Assembly: GCF_000090795.2 (NCBI RefSeq)
Contig: NW_003546270.1
Location: forward strand, 237,758 to 263,153
Source: Amphimedon queenslandica
Lineage: Eukaryota > Porifera > Demospongiae > Haplosclerida > Niphatidae
Length of the DNA stretch: 25,396 nucleotides
Direction: 5' to 3'
A model generated the notes under the pieces. That model had not been told where the DNA came from. It was given only the letters and a program-made list of their open reading frames with translations, and ran no database searches. Shown piece by piece: positions 1-8,918 of the stretch (position 1 is the first letter of the stretch; each line of letters starts with the position of its first letter). A program made the position numbers and the translations under genes.

Positions 1-83
1 TGCAGCTGCCAAAACTCTAGCCACTGAGTAAAAAATAACAGTGTACATGAAAAATTTCTGATGTGTAAGCAAAATTTTTGTAC

Positions 84-217
84 ATCAGAATATGCACATG
101 ATAAAACAATCATCAACAAAAGATGTACAACATCAGCTGGCAAGCATTAATTATGAACACAGCATTGATGGCAGCTTCATTTAAATGTGCAACGTCAGCT
201 GGCAAGAATTAACTTAA
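84..217 (+). repeat. Short-unit repeat array, left block
   Basis: About two units of a degenerate repeat. Each unit contains ACATCAGCTGGCAAGCATTAA followed within about 15 bp by CACAGCATTGATGGCAGC. The block opens with AATCATCAACAAAAGATG, which also precedes the array near 23700, so this is the same repeat family in the same orientation. The block stops abruptly at 217, where the element at 218-935 begins, and one further unit reappears just after that element. No coding content is seen. Confidence 0.75.
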
Positions 218-441
218 TAACGTATAGCGGGATATTTTCGCGGGGTCAAACTTTCTTGATTTGTGGTGGTTGAGATTTTGTGGGTTAAATTTTCGTGATA
301 TCATAAAGCGGGTAATTTTCAAATGGTGCTTATTTTCGTCTGTTTCATTGCTATTAATTCTGAACGAAAATTAATTCTGATGAAAATTAATTCTGAAGAT
401 AGGCGTGACCATAATAAATTATTAATAACATGATAACAAGC

Positions 442-573
442 ATGGATGGCTTTGAAAACAGTGTTCACCTTCTAAAGAATCTCTTCCAGACCATACAGGA
501 CCAGGGGCCTCCTTCTAATGCTATCAGTCCTGCAGATGCTAATGAAGACATCAGATCAATTATTTTTGTCTAG
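442..573 (+). CDS. Small coding-like ORF inside MITE-like element (43 aa), hypothetical
   Basis: An open frame of 43 codons starts with MDGFENSVHLLKNLF, continues with a Gln/Pro/Ser/Asp-rich stretch and ends with a TAG at 571-573. Its base composition is clearly less AT-rich than the flanking element, and the amino-acid mix (amphipathic start, then a soluble linker) looks more like real protein than chance translation of AT-rich DNA. I do not recognise the family. It could be a captured host exon fragment or a remnant of the element's own gene. The first 10 bp or so upstream are also open (ITSMDGF), so the start is arbitrary. Confidence 0.3.
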   Translation: MDGFENSVHLLKNLFQTIQDQGPPSNAISPADANEDIRSIIFV

Positions 574-653
574 TCGAAAATAAAACCAACGAATTTTTAT
601 TCTAAAGTCATTTCTGGCTTTGGTTGAAATTTTCAACCACCAAAATTTACCCG

Positions 654-860
654 CTATATGTTAACTGTATTATAAGAGCCTTTGGCTTTGCTTTCTAAAC
701 CTCTCTCGACACCTTCAATCGCTTTTGAAAGTAAACCAAGTGTACTTTCATTGAAAGTTTCTTTAACTTTTGTTGCAAGCAGCTTGCAGTATTTCTCCAT
801 TTCACTGCATGCACGTCGAGACCAGAAATGCCTGTACCAAATATGTGCTCAATTTTTGTG
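654..860 (-). pseudogene. Coding-like remnant, about 65 codons, unknown family
   Basis: The minus strand is open from about 860 down to a TAG at 656-654, which falls inside the inner terminal repeat of the element. An ATG lies at 800-798 and gives 48 residues. The predicted peptide is rich in Lys, Glu and Leu (for example EMEKYCKLLATKVKETF and LLSKAIEGVERGLESK), with heptad-like spacing that suggests helices. A CAG-ending pyrimidine-poor acceptor-like site lies just upstream, so this may be a 3' exon. I do not recognise it. Two overlapping plus-strand frames over the same DNA look like shadows. Confidence 0.3.
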
Positions 861-935
861 CGTTAATTTTTTGTAAAAGTGTTGTGGACACTGAATACAC
901 AAAAATCAGACCGCACAAAAATATCCACTATGCGG

Positions 936-1000
936 TGATGCGCACAGTATTGATGGCTGCTTTATTAAAATGCACAATATCAGCTGGCAAGCATTAACAT
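936..1000 (+). repeat. Short-unit repeat, single unit after insertion
   Basis: One unit of the same repeat as 84-217 (TGATGCGCACAGTATTGATGGC, then ATATCAGCTGGCAAGCATTAA). It resumes immediately after the element at 218-935 and so forms the displaced continuation of the left block. Confidence 0.7.
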
Positions 1001-1830
1001 AAGTGACCCAATATGAGGAATCCAGGTTGTGGTATTTTGGTAAGATCAGTTTCTGCTAATCAAGGGAAAAAAATTTCCTTTCCAATGATACCCTGTTTAT
1101 AACAATGCGCAGTAAAATTATGAAGTGAGGGATACTGTTTCAATAATTGCTGTGGAATACAAGTAGAGAGAAAAAGTAATTTTAGGTTATTTTTAATGTT
1201 TCCGTGTCATTCCCGTTCAGATAGTAAATAAAACCATGCCCACTACGTGAAACAAAACCCAAATCATTCATAACATTGCAGATGATAATGGTCCAGTTGG
1301 CAGCATTGGTTGTCATTTAGATAAAAGACCATAAATGCGTAGAAATCAATTGTTATGTTTCATTGTTTTAGTAATAACATGATACCCTGACTTTAATATG
1401 TTAAGTAAAAAGTTTTGATAGAAAGTCACATGTTCTTGATCTGTTATGTTAATAGCAACCAATGCCGCCAACTGGCCTGCTAAGTCACAATTAATAAACT
1501 GGCAATGAGAAACAAACACATTAAAGGATGAGTGAGAGAACTGATGGAAAAACTTAAAATATTAAGTTAAAGTATGTGCTTATGGTACTTTTGGATGAAA
1601 TTTTAATATTTTTTTAATTGCTGCCATTTTATAGTAAAGAAAAAGTTGTACAACTTGTGCTATTTTTAAATTTTTATCATGCACTGTTTAGAAGTTATAG
1701 ATCATTGAACTTCAAATATTAAAAAAAATTCCTGCATAACTTTTCATACTTTATACACCATCTTTGATCTTGTGTCATTTCTGAATACCTCTGTATATTA
1801 TAAAACTGGCGGGAAATATTAATTGCAAGG
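1001..1830. other. Gene-less AT-rich stretch with a 20-bp inverted repeat
   Basis: No credible coding frame is seen. The one structure is an inverted repeat: CCAGTTGGCAGCATTGGTTG at 1293-1312 and its reverse complement, with one mismatch, at 1456-1475, separated by about 143 bp. Weak similarity continues for 10-15 bp outward, consistent with a small inverted-repeat element of about 190-200 bp. Confidence 0.45.
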
Positions 1831-1839
1831 TAGAGTTAA

Positions 1840-1856
1840 GTTATGACGTCATATTA
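1840..1856. promoter_or_regulatory. Palindromic CRE-like site
   Basis: The sequence TATGACGTCATA contains the perfect 8-bp CRE palindrome TGACGTCA, bound by CREB/ATF-type bZIP factors in animals. It lies about 25 bp before an ATG that opens a short signal-peptide-like frame. A single 8-mer can arise by chance, so a promoter role is only suggested. Confidence 0.25.
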
Positions 1857-1874
1857 GTCAAACGATTGATAAAA

Positions 1875-1973
1875 ATGGCCGCTAGTATGTATTTCCTGAC
1901 TATTGTTTATTTAGCTGTTTCATCTGGTGAATGCAGGCTCTACGAAGCTCTAAAGCTTGCAATCATGGCATAA
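1875..1973 (+). CDS. Short ORF with signal-peptide-like start (32 aa), possible first exon
   Basis: The frame starts MAASMYFLTIVYLAVSSG and reaches a stop after 32 codons. The first 17 residues form a hydrophobic core ending in small residues, as in a secretion signal. A possible GT donor (TCTG|GTGAAT, about 1926) follows directly after this hydrophobic run, so it could be a first exon of a secreted protein with the rest elsewhere. No partner exon was found downstream. Chance is a real alternative. Confidence 0.2.
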   Translation: MAASMYFLTIVYLAVSSGECRLYEALKLAIMA

Positions 1974-2367
1974 TGAAGGCAAGCACTCAATCAAGTTTGT
2001 ATGCAGTAAATGCTTTTGTGATACACTGATGTTTGAAAATCAACAAAACTTTATGAGAGATTGCAGCCCATTTTGCAAAATTTAAAAGACTTTTGCCAAA
2101 TGATGCAACATACTTCAACAGAAAATAATATTATGAACACAATGATATTATTAAAAATTAAAGTACTCTCATTATGTTCAAGAATTCTTTACTCAGTTTT
2201 CATCCATTTTATAAAGTTTAGTAAAGTTTATTGCATCTCACTGTTGAGAGAAAAATTGAAGAAATTATATATTGTAGAAACAGTATAAAGAAAACAATTT
2301 GTTTCCCAAAATCTAAATTGTGCATTCAGCCCGTTCTACGTTAAGTTAAGTTATGTAAATGTTATGT

Positions 2368-2931
2368 AAATTCAGTACCTAAAAGACATCTTTCAATACT
2401 GACAATAAGTAGCTAGGTGATTTAGCTAAAAGTTATTTAAGTTATGTAAAACTTAAGTTTAACATTAAAGTATGTGCATTAAAGTATGTTTACTTTGCAA
2501 TGCTGGCCTGAACTCTTTTTAGTCTGTCATAGGTGGCTGCAGGGGCAGGCAATGAGGGCAATGCCCTAGCAAAATATCTCACCGGAAGATGACATCATCA
2601 AAATTAGTAGTTAATTAATAATAATTGAGTAGTTATTACAAGGAGTTTATTGACAAAATTTATATTCTTTTCACCAAGAAAGTGATAATTAGTGGAGACT
2701 AGCTGCTGACTGCATGGGTCAGCACAGTAAGCCAGTCAGCGAATTCATAGGTCCACTCCATGGTCATTTAGGATGACATAATACACAGTAACCTGCACGT
2801 AGAATAACTGGTCTATCATATAGCAGCTTCATGATTAATTATCATCAGTAGTCAGCTAGGACTTACTGAACAGCTAAATCACCTAGCTACTTATTGTCCG
2901 TATTGAAAGATGTCTTTTAGGTACTGAATTT
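2368..2931. mobile_element. MITE with 60-bp near-perfect terminal inverted repeats
   Basis: Positions 2368-2427 and 2872-2931 are reverse complements over 60 bp with a single mismatch (AATACTGACAATAAG against AATACGGACAATAAG). The interior (about 444 bp) has no open frame worth noting. Near-identity of the arms implies a young or recently homogenised element, unlike most other repeats here. Short direct repeats of GTTAAGTTA/GTTATGTAAA sit just outside the left arm. No clear target-site duplication could be fixed by eye. Confidence 0.75.
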
Positions 2932-2984
2932 TCTCCTCTTAAACTCAACAATGGCAGGGACATCTATCTTGAGAAGTTCAGTTC

Positions 2985-3103
2985 CTTTTTGAACTAGATT
3001 TTTTCACAAAGTGCAAAATAAAAGTGTCAACTGACTTAAACTCAGGAGCAAGAAATGTGAGTGTGGTCATGACAACACCTACTTTTGACCACTTCCATGT
3101 TCA
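2985..3103 (-). other. Possible terminal exon, about 39 codons
   Basis: On the minus strand a frame reads VGVVMTTLTFLAPEFKSV and then a Lys/Ser-rich tail ending at a stop at about 2985. Several AG acceptor-like sites precede it, including TTTCACAG at about 3132. It could be the downstream end of the same minus-strand unit as the exon-like pieces at 3395-3481 and 3606-3785, but the reading phases do not prove this. I do not recognise the protein. Confidence 0.2.
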
Positions 3104-3394
3104 ATCACACCATTGCCCTACTTGCTGTGAAATTCTGCAGCTGCCAACTTTGTTTGTTTGGTTAAGAAAATTTAAGTTAAATTACAAGTAATTAAGTGTT
3201 GTTTAAATACCTAAGGGCCTTCCTTCTTTTTTGCCTAATTGTTGTAAATAGAACTAGTACAAATCTACGGCAATGTCACTTTTTAGCATGATGGTCGTTC
3301 TTACACAACAATAAAAAGGAACACAATCATAATAAAAGTACTTGAACCTATTGAATCTATTCAAAACAATATTATGTATAGTTGTACATTTCAC

Positions 3395-3481
3395 CTTTCA
3401 AACTTTCCATTGTCTTTCTCCTTGTCTTGTTTCTTATCTGTCCTCTCTACTTCCTTGTTTTCTCCATGACTTCCTTTCCTG
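3395..3481 (-). other. Exon-like segment, charged peptide, minus strand
   Basis: The minus strand has a tandem acceptor (TTTACAGCAG) followed by 87 bp ending in a GT donor (GAAAG|GTGAAA, exon end 3395). The one open frame through it is strongly charged, with NKEVERTDKKQDKEKDNG. On the plus strand the same DNA is a long pyrimidine run, so part of the signal could be a composition effect. It sits 180 bp downstream of another exon-like segment, but I could not join the two in phase with certainty. Confidence 0.3.
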
Positions 3482-3605
3482 CTGTAAATACAGATATTTT
3501 TGGCTTTAAGATGTACTACACAAACATAAAACCAAATTACTAAGTCCATCTACCAAAAACAAAAGGCATAAGTTGTTATTATAGGGTTGAACATTTCCAA
3601 CATAC

Positions 3606-3785
3606 CATCACATGAATGGACCTCTGGGGTAGCCATTACTTCCTTTGACATGGAACTTACAGTTTCAGGTGTCTTATTTACTATCCTAAAGGTCACGGTT
3701 GACGTTCTTTGATTAGCTGTATAAGACATAATGACTTCTGTTTCATGATTTTCCTCCCACACATTGTTGTTATCAGTTCTCTCAC
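3606..3785 (-). other. Exon-like segment in a 107-aa minus-strand frame
   Basis: A minus-strand frame (107 aa from 3873 to 3550) contains a region bounded by a good acceptor (TTTATTATACAG, exon start 3785) and two consensus donors (GTAAGT after 3661, GTATGT after 3606). The bounded part has balanced composition, including HETEVIMSYTANQRTSTV and VTFRIVNKTPETVSS, while the flanks of the open frame look like intron translation. It may be a real exon of a host gene or of an old element. No family is recognised. Confidence 0.35.
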
Positions 3786-3885
3786 CTGTATAATAAACAC
3801 AAATCACCTGCATGATAATTTTGTGACTAACATTCTCTTGGCCTTTTCTTTTGATTTTGTAAATTTTAAACATAAATGAGTGTTT

Positions 3886-4331
3886 GTGTCAATTTTGACG
3901 TCTGACGCACATACCAGTTCCACACCTTTGTTTTAAAAAAGGGGATTCATACCATATATTGGGTATATTTCAACGCATGAAAAGTGGTGTCAATATAAAG
4001 ATCAAAAATGAAAAATTTGGAAGCTCAATATATTTTGAAAGTATTTCACTTGCTAGTTTTTCCATCAGCCACCTAGCCTGGTAAGTAAATAGATGCATTT
4101 GCTGACTTGTCCACTACTGAATCAACCTTAGTAACACTTCTAACAGGCAAAGGAAGGCTCTTTATGGCCTTCAGTTAAAAGCTATGGATAGTTATGAAGC
4201 CACGTGTTGATAATATTTGCACAATACCACATATCTTCTATTCCTTTTTATCTGCATATTTTGAAATTTCATAATATTTATTTTCGCAATGGATTGCTTC
4301 TTCTGACATTATTAATGCATTGAAATCATAT
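3886..4331. other. Gene-less stretch
   Basis: AT-rich sequence with no credible frame, inverted repeat or array that I could see. It ends at the start of the CATAG-ended short element. Confidence 0.4.
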
Positions 4332-4462
4332 CATAGTGGTAGGAACAGGTAGGGCAGGAGGGGCTTAAGCCCCCCCCAACTTTTATTCGAAGTGGGCTTA
4401 GCCCCTCCAACTTTAAGTGATATACATGTAATACTATTATCAATACTATAAACTACAGTTTA

Positions 4463-4760
4463 CACTGTAAAAAAGAAATAGTTAAATTAACCCCAAATTT
4501 CAGGTTACTAAAAATGCAACCAGGGTACCTAAATTTCGGTTACTGTTAACCGTTTTTTTGTAGTTAAATTAACTATTTGCCCTTAACCTTGAATTTCAGT
4601 TTAATTAAATCAAGAAATTATATGGTTAATCCTTTGGTTCTGCATGACTGTTGTTAAGTTAACATTCTCTACATTTATTTTAACAATAAAAATAGATTGA
4701 AAATAACCAATACAAAAAGTTAAAGTAACATTAGTTGACATAAAATTAACAGCAAAATAC
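4463..4760. repeat. Left terminal and subterminal repeats of EnSpm-like element
   Basis: Begins with the 13-bp terminal repeat. It then holds several copies of GTTAAATTAAC and GGTTA(C/A) on both strands, for example AGTTAAATTAACC near 4480, GGTTACTGTTAACCG near 4539 and GTTAAATTAAC near 4563. These mirror motifs in the last 200 bp of the element. The likely role is transposase binding, inferred from the family. Confidence 0.6.
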
Positions 4761-5813
4761 AAGTAAAATTTACACAGAAAGTAGTAAAAATAATTACTAA
4801 ACTAGTTAAATTAACTAAAAATTTAAGTAAACATAACAGTAAACAATAAACAACAAACATAATTATAAAACATTAAAATTGACAATATACTGACTGTTCC
4901 ACCTTATCTTTCTTGTATTCCTGTAGTATTATAACTATGAATAGTTTGTAAAAGTTAAATAAAATGATGTGCCGTACCATTTCACAGCTGATGACATCAT
5001 CAGATCCAATAGTTCATAATTTGTCAATTATTGCTTCTTTATAATCTAGAAATGGTAATACAATAACGCTATTGATAACTATCACACTCACAGAGCAATC
5101 ATATTCTAGCAAAATCTTTTTCTTCTTTGTTAATCAGTTACCTGTAATTTCTTCCTAATCTTAAATAAAAATTAATTAATTCCTTTATTCACAATTGTAC
5201 TTCTTTCACTGTGCACTCACACAGAAATGATAAATGAAGTGTAATGAATTTCATTTTACACAGATTCAACTGTTCCACACAAAATGATAATAAAGTGATA
5301 ATAAATAATACGTATGCATTGTCGATTCCATTCAAGACAGCTGTTACGCACAAAATGATAAAAAAATGAAAATAAATAATATAAGTGTGATGTCAACTGT
5401 AAATGTACAAATACATGCAATGTTAATAATTGCTCAAATACCTTAGTCACTGAATTTATAGCAAAATGTATACCAACACTTTACATTCATGGCCAAAGAT
5501 CTAGAAAAGAAATTAAGACTCATTAATTTAAAATTAAAATAATAGTAAATATGACTCGTCCACTTACACTTCAGTCAGAATTATCATACATGCATGTACA
5601 CGTACGATGTGACTACACGTATACAATACTCTTGATAATACTGAAGCTTAAAATTAAGTTATTATAAAAGCCTACAAAAATCCAAAAGTTTTATACCAGT
5701 CAATAAGTTTTGTAACTATATATGTATGTTCATTGTTCAAAATTTGAGTTGCCTGTAATAATTAAAAGAAGAAAATTATTGCATGGTACGCTCGATCACT
5801 TTGGAATTCTTAC
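4761..5813. other. AT-rich non-coding part of EnSpm-like element
   Basis: Lies between the left subterminal repeats and the last recognised exon of the minus-strand gene. It contains an imperfect direct duplication of about 40 bp (CACAAAATGATAATAAAG near 5278 and CACAAAATGATAAAAAAATG near 5349). A minus-strand frame at 5450-5256 is low-complexity and I do not trust it. A final exon of the SAM-domain gene may be hidden here, because the exon ending near 5815 is followed by a donor-like GTAAGA. Confidence 0.4.
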
Positions 5814-5814
5814 A

Positions 5815-6106
5815 TTAGGCATTGCCTTATATCACCGACTACTGCATTATATGTTGAAGGTCTACTAGTTCCATCAACCAGAGCAAAAATATTATCTTTG
5901 AAAAAGAAACCAATGCTAACTATTTTCCTTGTATATTTTACATTGAAGATATAGTGTACAGCAAACCACACAAAGATAGCATCAGAGATAGAAACTACTT
6001 CTGTTAAAATATCCTGCTCAGCCACAACAAAGTACTGATTGCTAGTCTTTAAATGAACGATTCGAGGAACATTTTCTTTCATTAATGTAGCAATTTCTTG
6101 TAATGG
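5815..6106 (-). CDS. Companion gene of EnSpm-like element, downstream exon
   Basis: The minus strand has an acceptor (TTGTTGTCATAG, exon start about 6106) and about 97 open codons, ending in a donor-like AAT|GTAAGA at about 5814. The peptide includes VATPLQEIATLMKEN, then FVVAEQDILTEVVSISDAIF, then a hydrophobic stretch WFAVHYIFNVKYTRK and ALVDGTSRPST. The pattern 'aliphatic-FA-YYVFN-YP' is one I associate with the second, non-transposase protein of EnSpm-like elements in sponges and cnidarians. This exon has no internal stop. It belongs with the exons at 6496-7021 and 7565-7882. Function unknown. Confidence 0.55.
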
Positions 6107-6495
6107 TGTGGCTACCTATGACAACAATATTAATAGCAATGATTACCAATAAATATCAACAATAAATAATAATAATAAATTTAAAAATGTAAAGCATTAC
6201 GCCTTAGCCACACCTAGACATATGTGCACAAACATACAAACATGTACATTTATACCAAAAAAATTAAAAAAACAGAACTGCTTCACCAGTATGCATGGGC
6301 TTTGTAATGGTAATAATAATGATAAACCTACTTCATATTCACTAAAAAGGACAAAAGTATCATCAAAGGTAGTTCCTTTACTTAGGAAGAGACACTAGAA
6401 TTTTTAATGTGAAAATTTACTTGTAATTGTAATTTTCTTTATCTAAAATAATAAAATGGAATCACAATTAATATACATGTACATGTAGTTTGTAC

Positions 6496-7021
6496 CTCTA
6501 TCCTGACATTGGTCCATCAAAGTAACAATAGCCTTTTTCTTCAAATCTCTGGTATAATTTAGTATCGCTTCTTGCCACTTGAGTCATTCCTTCAAAAACT
6601 TGTCCTTGATGTTGGCATCTTTACTAACTAAAGCAAACTCGTGTTCTATCTGTCGTAATTGTAACAGTAATTTAATATTATTATAATAATCAATTACTAT
6701 ATTAGGCAACTTCAATGATGGGTAGATCTTGACTGTTTCAGATATTGGAGTTTCCGAAATAGAATGATTGTTAAAAGTAGCTGCCATTAATGTTTTAAGG
6801 ACTTCCTCTCGTGGCTCTTCGTTAGCCATCTCAGCTATTATTGCAGCTTGCAAATCTTCAAAGGACTGAGTTGGTAACTGATGATTTTTGCTAACAATGA
6901 AAGACGTACCAGCTTTAAGTTTACTTTTTCCTTTACTCTCTCTAGACTTTGGAGTATTTGACTTTTTCTTGTACTTGTCTTGATTTCCAATACATTCCAT
7001 TATCTTCAACTTCCATGAACC
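6496..7021 (-). pseudogene. Companion gene of EnSpm-like element, central exon with one nonsense codon
   Basis: The exon starts at 7021 after the acceptor TCACTTTTAG and runs to a donor at about 6495 (GAG|GTACAA). It opens with a basic Lys/Ser-rich stretch, then LPTQSFEDLQAAIIAEMANE and ISETVKIYPSLKLPNIV, then helix-rich sequence. A TGA at 6586-6584 interrupts the frame, but the same frame stays open afterwards and remains protein-like (LKWQEAILNYTRDLKKKAIV), so this is a single nonsense mutation rather than the natural end. The charged, helical make-up fits a DNA- or protein-binding accessory factor, but no enzymatic motif is visible. Confidence 0.55.
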
Positions 7022-7226
7022 CTAAAAGTGAATTAGTGAGAGATGGAGTGAGAGTATAGTGGTAATCACAAATAATATAATTGTACTTACAGATGGTGAT
7101 TTTCCAAATGGGTTTGCTACTTTATTATTACATCATTTGCTACTCCTTCACATTGAGGTGTTGGCAATTCACAAATAGCCGACAACATTACACTCATGAT
7201 ATAAACAATTTTTTTTCTTACGCTGG

Positions 7227-7565
7227 GTGTTACACGTCCTTCATTTAAGCATTTCTGAGTATCACAAGATCATACAGAATGCAGCTCAATACGTGTAGGC
7301 TGTGATGAGACTGGTGTTGAAGCACCAGTAGACTTGGATGAAACTGGTGTTGAAACACGAGTAGCGGAGTTGGATGAGGTTGGGGTACATGGTGTTGCAT
7401 AGACTGTGATTCTGAAGATTGAGCTGGAGAGAAAGCAGCATCAGTTACATCACATGGCCAGACATCACAAGATACATTTGATGGAACAGAGGTAGCCAGC
7501 GTAGCACTCTCAGCAGGAGAACCCGCTGTAGACATTGCCAAATCACTAGCCACATTTCTTGATGC
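7227..7565 (-). CDS. Exon 3 of companion gene: Ser/Thr/Pro-rich linker
   Basis: Begins at 7565 after the acceptor AAAATTTAG, in phase 0 with exon 2. It encodes a low-complexity region rich in Ser, Ala, Thr and Pro (MSTAGSPAESATLATSVPS, then PAQSSESQSMQHHVPQP). After about position 7375 a second frame carries a short tandem peptide repeat, STPVSSKSTGASTPVSSQ, so a frameshift lies near 7370. The end of the exon is uncertain. A short further piece (VANPFGKSP, near 7100) ends in a GTAAGT donor and could be another exon. The region probably acts as a flexible linker between the SAM-like domain and the C-terminal exons. Confidence 0.45.
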
Positions 7566-7882
7566 CTAAATTTTGACAAATCAATATATTTATATAATAT
7601 ATATTTATATACAACTTACTTGAGGGGATCTCAGTTGATCAAGATGGCGCAAAACCTTTACAATACCAGCTGCTTCGCAAATTTTGAACGAGTCATCTCT
7701 TGTAAGCGAAAGGAATTCCATTTCATCCACATAGTTATCTAAAAGACAAACAATTAACATAAATAATAATGTGTGAGTTCCACTGTACCTATGAATAACT
7801 GACAAAACCTCTGCGGAATATCTAGCTCTTCTTTCAAGTACTTGGCTACCTCTTTACAAGATGAATCCTGAGTAATTTCCAT
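7565..7882 (-). CDS. SAM-like domain, exons 1-2 of companion gene in EnSpm-like element
   Basis: Exon 1 starts at ATG 7882-7880 and ends at 7789 before GTACAG. Exon 2 runs from 7738 (acceptor TTTTAG) to 7620 before GTAAGT. The join restores an Asp codon and keeps the frame. The joined peptide of 71 residues has the SAM-domain layout: a helix (CKEVAKYLKEELDIP), then QLFIDNYVDEMEFLSLTRDD, then EAAGIVKVLRHLDQL. The pattern 'F-x4-IDG-x-FL-L-D-L-x-G-x-x-x-K' of SAM domains is recognisable. SAM domains usually mediate protein-protein association. The gene faces away from the transposase and probably shares its promoter region. The intact frame over both exons contrasts with the badly broken transposase. 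Confidence 0.6.
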
Positions 7883-8220
7883 GATAGGACAAAAGGCTAC
7901 CAAAGTAGTAACAAAGATATGTCACTACAAAGGAAATACAATGAAACATGAGACTAAAAGAGCAAAATGGCTGAATCCCTGCACTCCAGCTGTACGCTTT
8001 GTTCGTCCAAGAAGTTGCAAACCAATGTGCATGTGCAACTCATTATTAATATAGGGGCGGGAACTTCTATAATCGATTAATAATAATAGAAATGAATGAA
8101 TGAATTATTAATTAATATACCAATAATGATCTAAGCAGATAGCCTAAGGTAATCATACATAATTCATGCATGCACAGATAAACTATGGATAATTTTCAAA
8201 TTTAACCAGGTGTTTCTATA
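7883..8220. promoter_or_regulatory. Divergent intergenic region of EnSpm-like element
   Basis: The 338 bp between the two divergent start codons hold a CCAAT box (about 8022), a GC-box-like GGGGCGGG (8054-8061, overlapping an E2F-like GCGGGAAC) and, near 8090, an imperfect GAAT microsatellite. The arrangement fits one bidirectional, TATA-poor promoter serving both genes. The start sites are inferred, not shown. Confidence 0.4.
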
Positions 8221-8870
8221 ATGGCCTGTTCATTTCAGCGACAAAATTCAACAGTACTCCAGTGTCCTATGTGCCTGTTCTGTGTTTTGCTCCAATACCG
8301 TGGTTGGCGCATTTACGATCCACCAAACATCAACTAGAGTTTAATGTAATCTGTTGATTCATTGGCTGTTTTCATGGCAGATCCTTTAAAACATTCTCAG
8401 CTCTGAAGTCTCACATATACAGAACACACAATGAGAAGGAAGAATTTTGTAGTGACGACACAGTTGAAACTAGTGAAATTTACCAATTTTACCAAGAGGA
8501 AGAAGGGATGACATAGACATAAGAAGTCAGGAACTGTTACACACAATACAACAGGAGATGATTGAAGCAGATATAGCACGCCTTCTCCATGCTGATACTG
8601 AACAGCAAAATATAAATCTGCTCTTTTTATAATGCGGCTTCATGAGATAAATTGACTACCACAATCAGTGATTGAAGACGTAGTCAGCAGCAGTCACTCT
8701 CTTTTTAGCAACACTTTTAAATGCCTCTTGCTGGTGTTCGTCAGCGTATAGCAGAAACTGGTCATAGTATTGATATTTCTGATATTTTTGATGAGCTACA
8801 GGATCCTTTTGCTGGTTTAGAGACGGCATACCTACAAGAGCAGTATATCAATACGGAGTTCAAAGTGTTG

Positions 8871-8918
8871 GTGAGTGCAATGAGTATACAATACGTAACT
8901 CTATAATATTTTTTATAG
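8871..8918 (+). other. 48-bp intron in the transposase gene
   Basis: GTGAGT at 8871-8876 and TTTTTTATAG ending at 8918 flank a 48-bp AT-rich stretch with stops. Removing it joins NTEFKVL to EPLSINTG in phase 0, matching the expected continuation of the family. Very short introns like this are common in sponge genes. Confidence 0.65.

Larger units (their letters stand above)
218..935. mobile_element. MITE-like element with GTATAGCGGGATATTTTCG ends
   Basis: The left end (218-245, CGTATAGCGGGATATTTTCG) is mirrored at 911-935, whose reverse complement reads CGCATAGTGGATATTTTTG. A second, inner copy of the end lies inverted at 640-663 (TTAACATATAGCGGG on the minus strand) and a third, weaker one near 305, so the element is probably two related inverted-repeat elements nested or merged. 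The repeat array that flanks it continues on the far side, and the equivalent junction in the right-hand array (about 23801-23820) is uninterrupted. That supports a real insertion. The element is non-autonomous: no transposase is visible. Two coding-looking pieces lie inside it and are listed separately. Confidence 0.6.

Noticed and set aside
84..217. Possible CRISPR-like array
   Set aside because: The units are degenerate, the spacers are not unique and the setting is animal. It is an ordinary dispersed or tandem repeat.
682..997. Two overlapping plus-strand frames (64 and 75 codons)
   Set aside because: They run opposite to a better coding-like minus-strand frame (860-654) and include the repeat unit at 936-1000. 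The peptides are low quality.
2061..2288. 75-codon plus-strand frame
   Set aside because: Composition follows the local AT bias (Ile, Leu, Lys, Met), with no motif and no splice or promoter context.
5256..5450. 64-codon minus-strand frame in the left arm of the EnSpm-like element
   Set aside because: It lies over an imperfect direct duplication and is rich in Phe, Tyr and His from A/T-rich triplets. It is not convincing as the last exon of the SAM-domain gene.
7967..8080. 37-codon plus-strand frame between the divergent genes, starting MAESLHSSCTLC
   Set aside because: It contains one CxxC pair but lies in the presumed promoter, has no continuation and is on neither gene's path.
8397..8579. 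60-codon minus-strand frame
   Set aside because: Shadow of the transposase zinc-finger and following segment on the plus strand.
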